Origin: Norana najaformis
Taxonomy: Eukaryota; Annelida; Clitellata; Crassiclitellata; Hormogastridae
Direction: 5' to 3'
Assembly (NCBI GenBank): GCA_964023275.1
Contig: OZ029914.1
Location: 32,681,351-32,745,350 of the forward strand
DNA length: 64,000 nucleotides
Shown here: positions 63,606 to 64,000 of the stretch, piece by piece
Layout: the number at the start of each line of letters is the position of its first letter
How positions within the stretch are numbered: position 1 is the stretch's first letter
The notes under the pieces: generated by a model
Told to the model about the DNA's origin: nothing
The model's database searches: none
Seen by the model: the letters and a program-made list of their open reading frames with translations, nothing else
Position numbers and translations under genes: made by a program

Positions 63606-64000
63606 CTGTTCTAGTGGATAAGAAGCTTTTTCTGAAGTGCAGTTTGCTAACCACTGCTGTCACCATCTCTTTATCACCTCTTCAGGAAGGCTTGCACTCT
63701 CTCTTTGTAAGACAGGACTGCTCTGGTTAGTTTGTCATGGATGCGTCTTTGTCTATGTTTGGTTTTGCAGTTCCACATATTATATTTGCTTGTACTTATA
63801 GTTGTACCAGTTGTTCTAACTGGTCTATACCTTGTAATACATGAGCTTATCAGATGCAAATAAAGGCTACTTATTTATTTCCTTATTTACATATTGTCGG
63901 CATAATTGTTTATGTCTGTATTTGTACATTGGGATAACTATTATCATTATTCTTATGTCCACATTTACACATAATGGTAGCAAATATTAATAATAAATCC

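Larger units (their letters stand above)
55619..64000. other. CadN second intron (continues past window end)
   Basis: No further cadherin exon was recognised in the remaining 8.4 kb, so this intron probably extends beyond the window. It contains the 35 bp minisatellite (57316-57641), a G-run (58722), (TA)n at 58235, and three copies of the ATTACG-tailed repeat (59097, 61737, 63505). T-rich frames such as 61077-61358 reflect composition, not genes. Confidence 0.5.

Overview
This is a 64 kb piece of an animal nuclear genome. It is AT-rich, with short protein-coding exons, GT-AG introns of about 0.1 to 13 kb, and many interspersed repeats. A type III (CadN-like) cadherin alongside single copies of conserved metazoan genes points to a non-vertebrate bilaterian. 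A spiralian such as a mollusc is my guess, but the sequence alone does not prove it.

Gene layout from left to right. (1) The 3' two thirds of a PAAF1-like WD40 gene on + (19-5248; its start lies left of the window). (2) RPS28 on - (6317-7788), complete in three exons and convergent with PAAF1. (3) A HOIL-1/RBCK1-like gene on - (11782-15349) with five coding exons for a UBL domain and an NZF zinc finger; no RBR catalytic exons were found. (4) A complete MTSS1 (missing-in-metastasis) gene on + (19343-37116): 13 coding exons whose lengths sum to an open 762-codon frame, with an N-terminal I-BAR domain and a C-terminal WH2 motif. (5) The 5' end of a CadN-type neural cadherin on + (40766-55618 and beyond), with two coding exons separated by a 13.4 kb intron. 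No bacterial-type operons, CRISPR arrays or rRNA genes were seen. The genes look functionally independent: proteasome assembly, ribosome, linear-ubiquitin signalling, actin/membrane curvature, and cell adhesion.

The repeat landscape is the unusual part. The CadN intron carries a nearly complete CR1/L2-type LINE (44.7-47.83 kb), then a 3.08 kb minisatellite of about 118 units of 26 bp (47830-50911), then a second 5'-truncated copy of the same LINE (50912-52374). The array contains an internal duplication of about 0.8 kb at an offset of 1789 bp. Each unit can form a small hairpin, and all three forward frames stay open over long stretches, so one array frame runs directly into the reverse transcriptase of the second LINE. 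A decayed hAT transposon (22837-24765) contains a second hAT-like MITE (24348-24712) with a perfect 8 bp target duplication. There is also a MITE with GGGGCC ends in the RPS28 gene, three tRNA-like or LINE-tail SINE families, minisatellites of 19, 35 and 82 bp, and two very recent tandem duplications in MTSS1, one of which duplicates a splice acceptor.

I did not find a convincing new biological system. The best candidates for follow-up are the LINE-minisatellite-LINE structure, the apparent UBL-NZF-only HOIL-1 gene, and the duplicated MTSS1 acceptor. Exon boundaries were read by eye from splice consensus, reading phase and remembered family similarity; no alignments were run.
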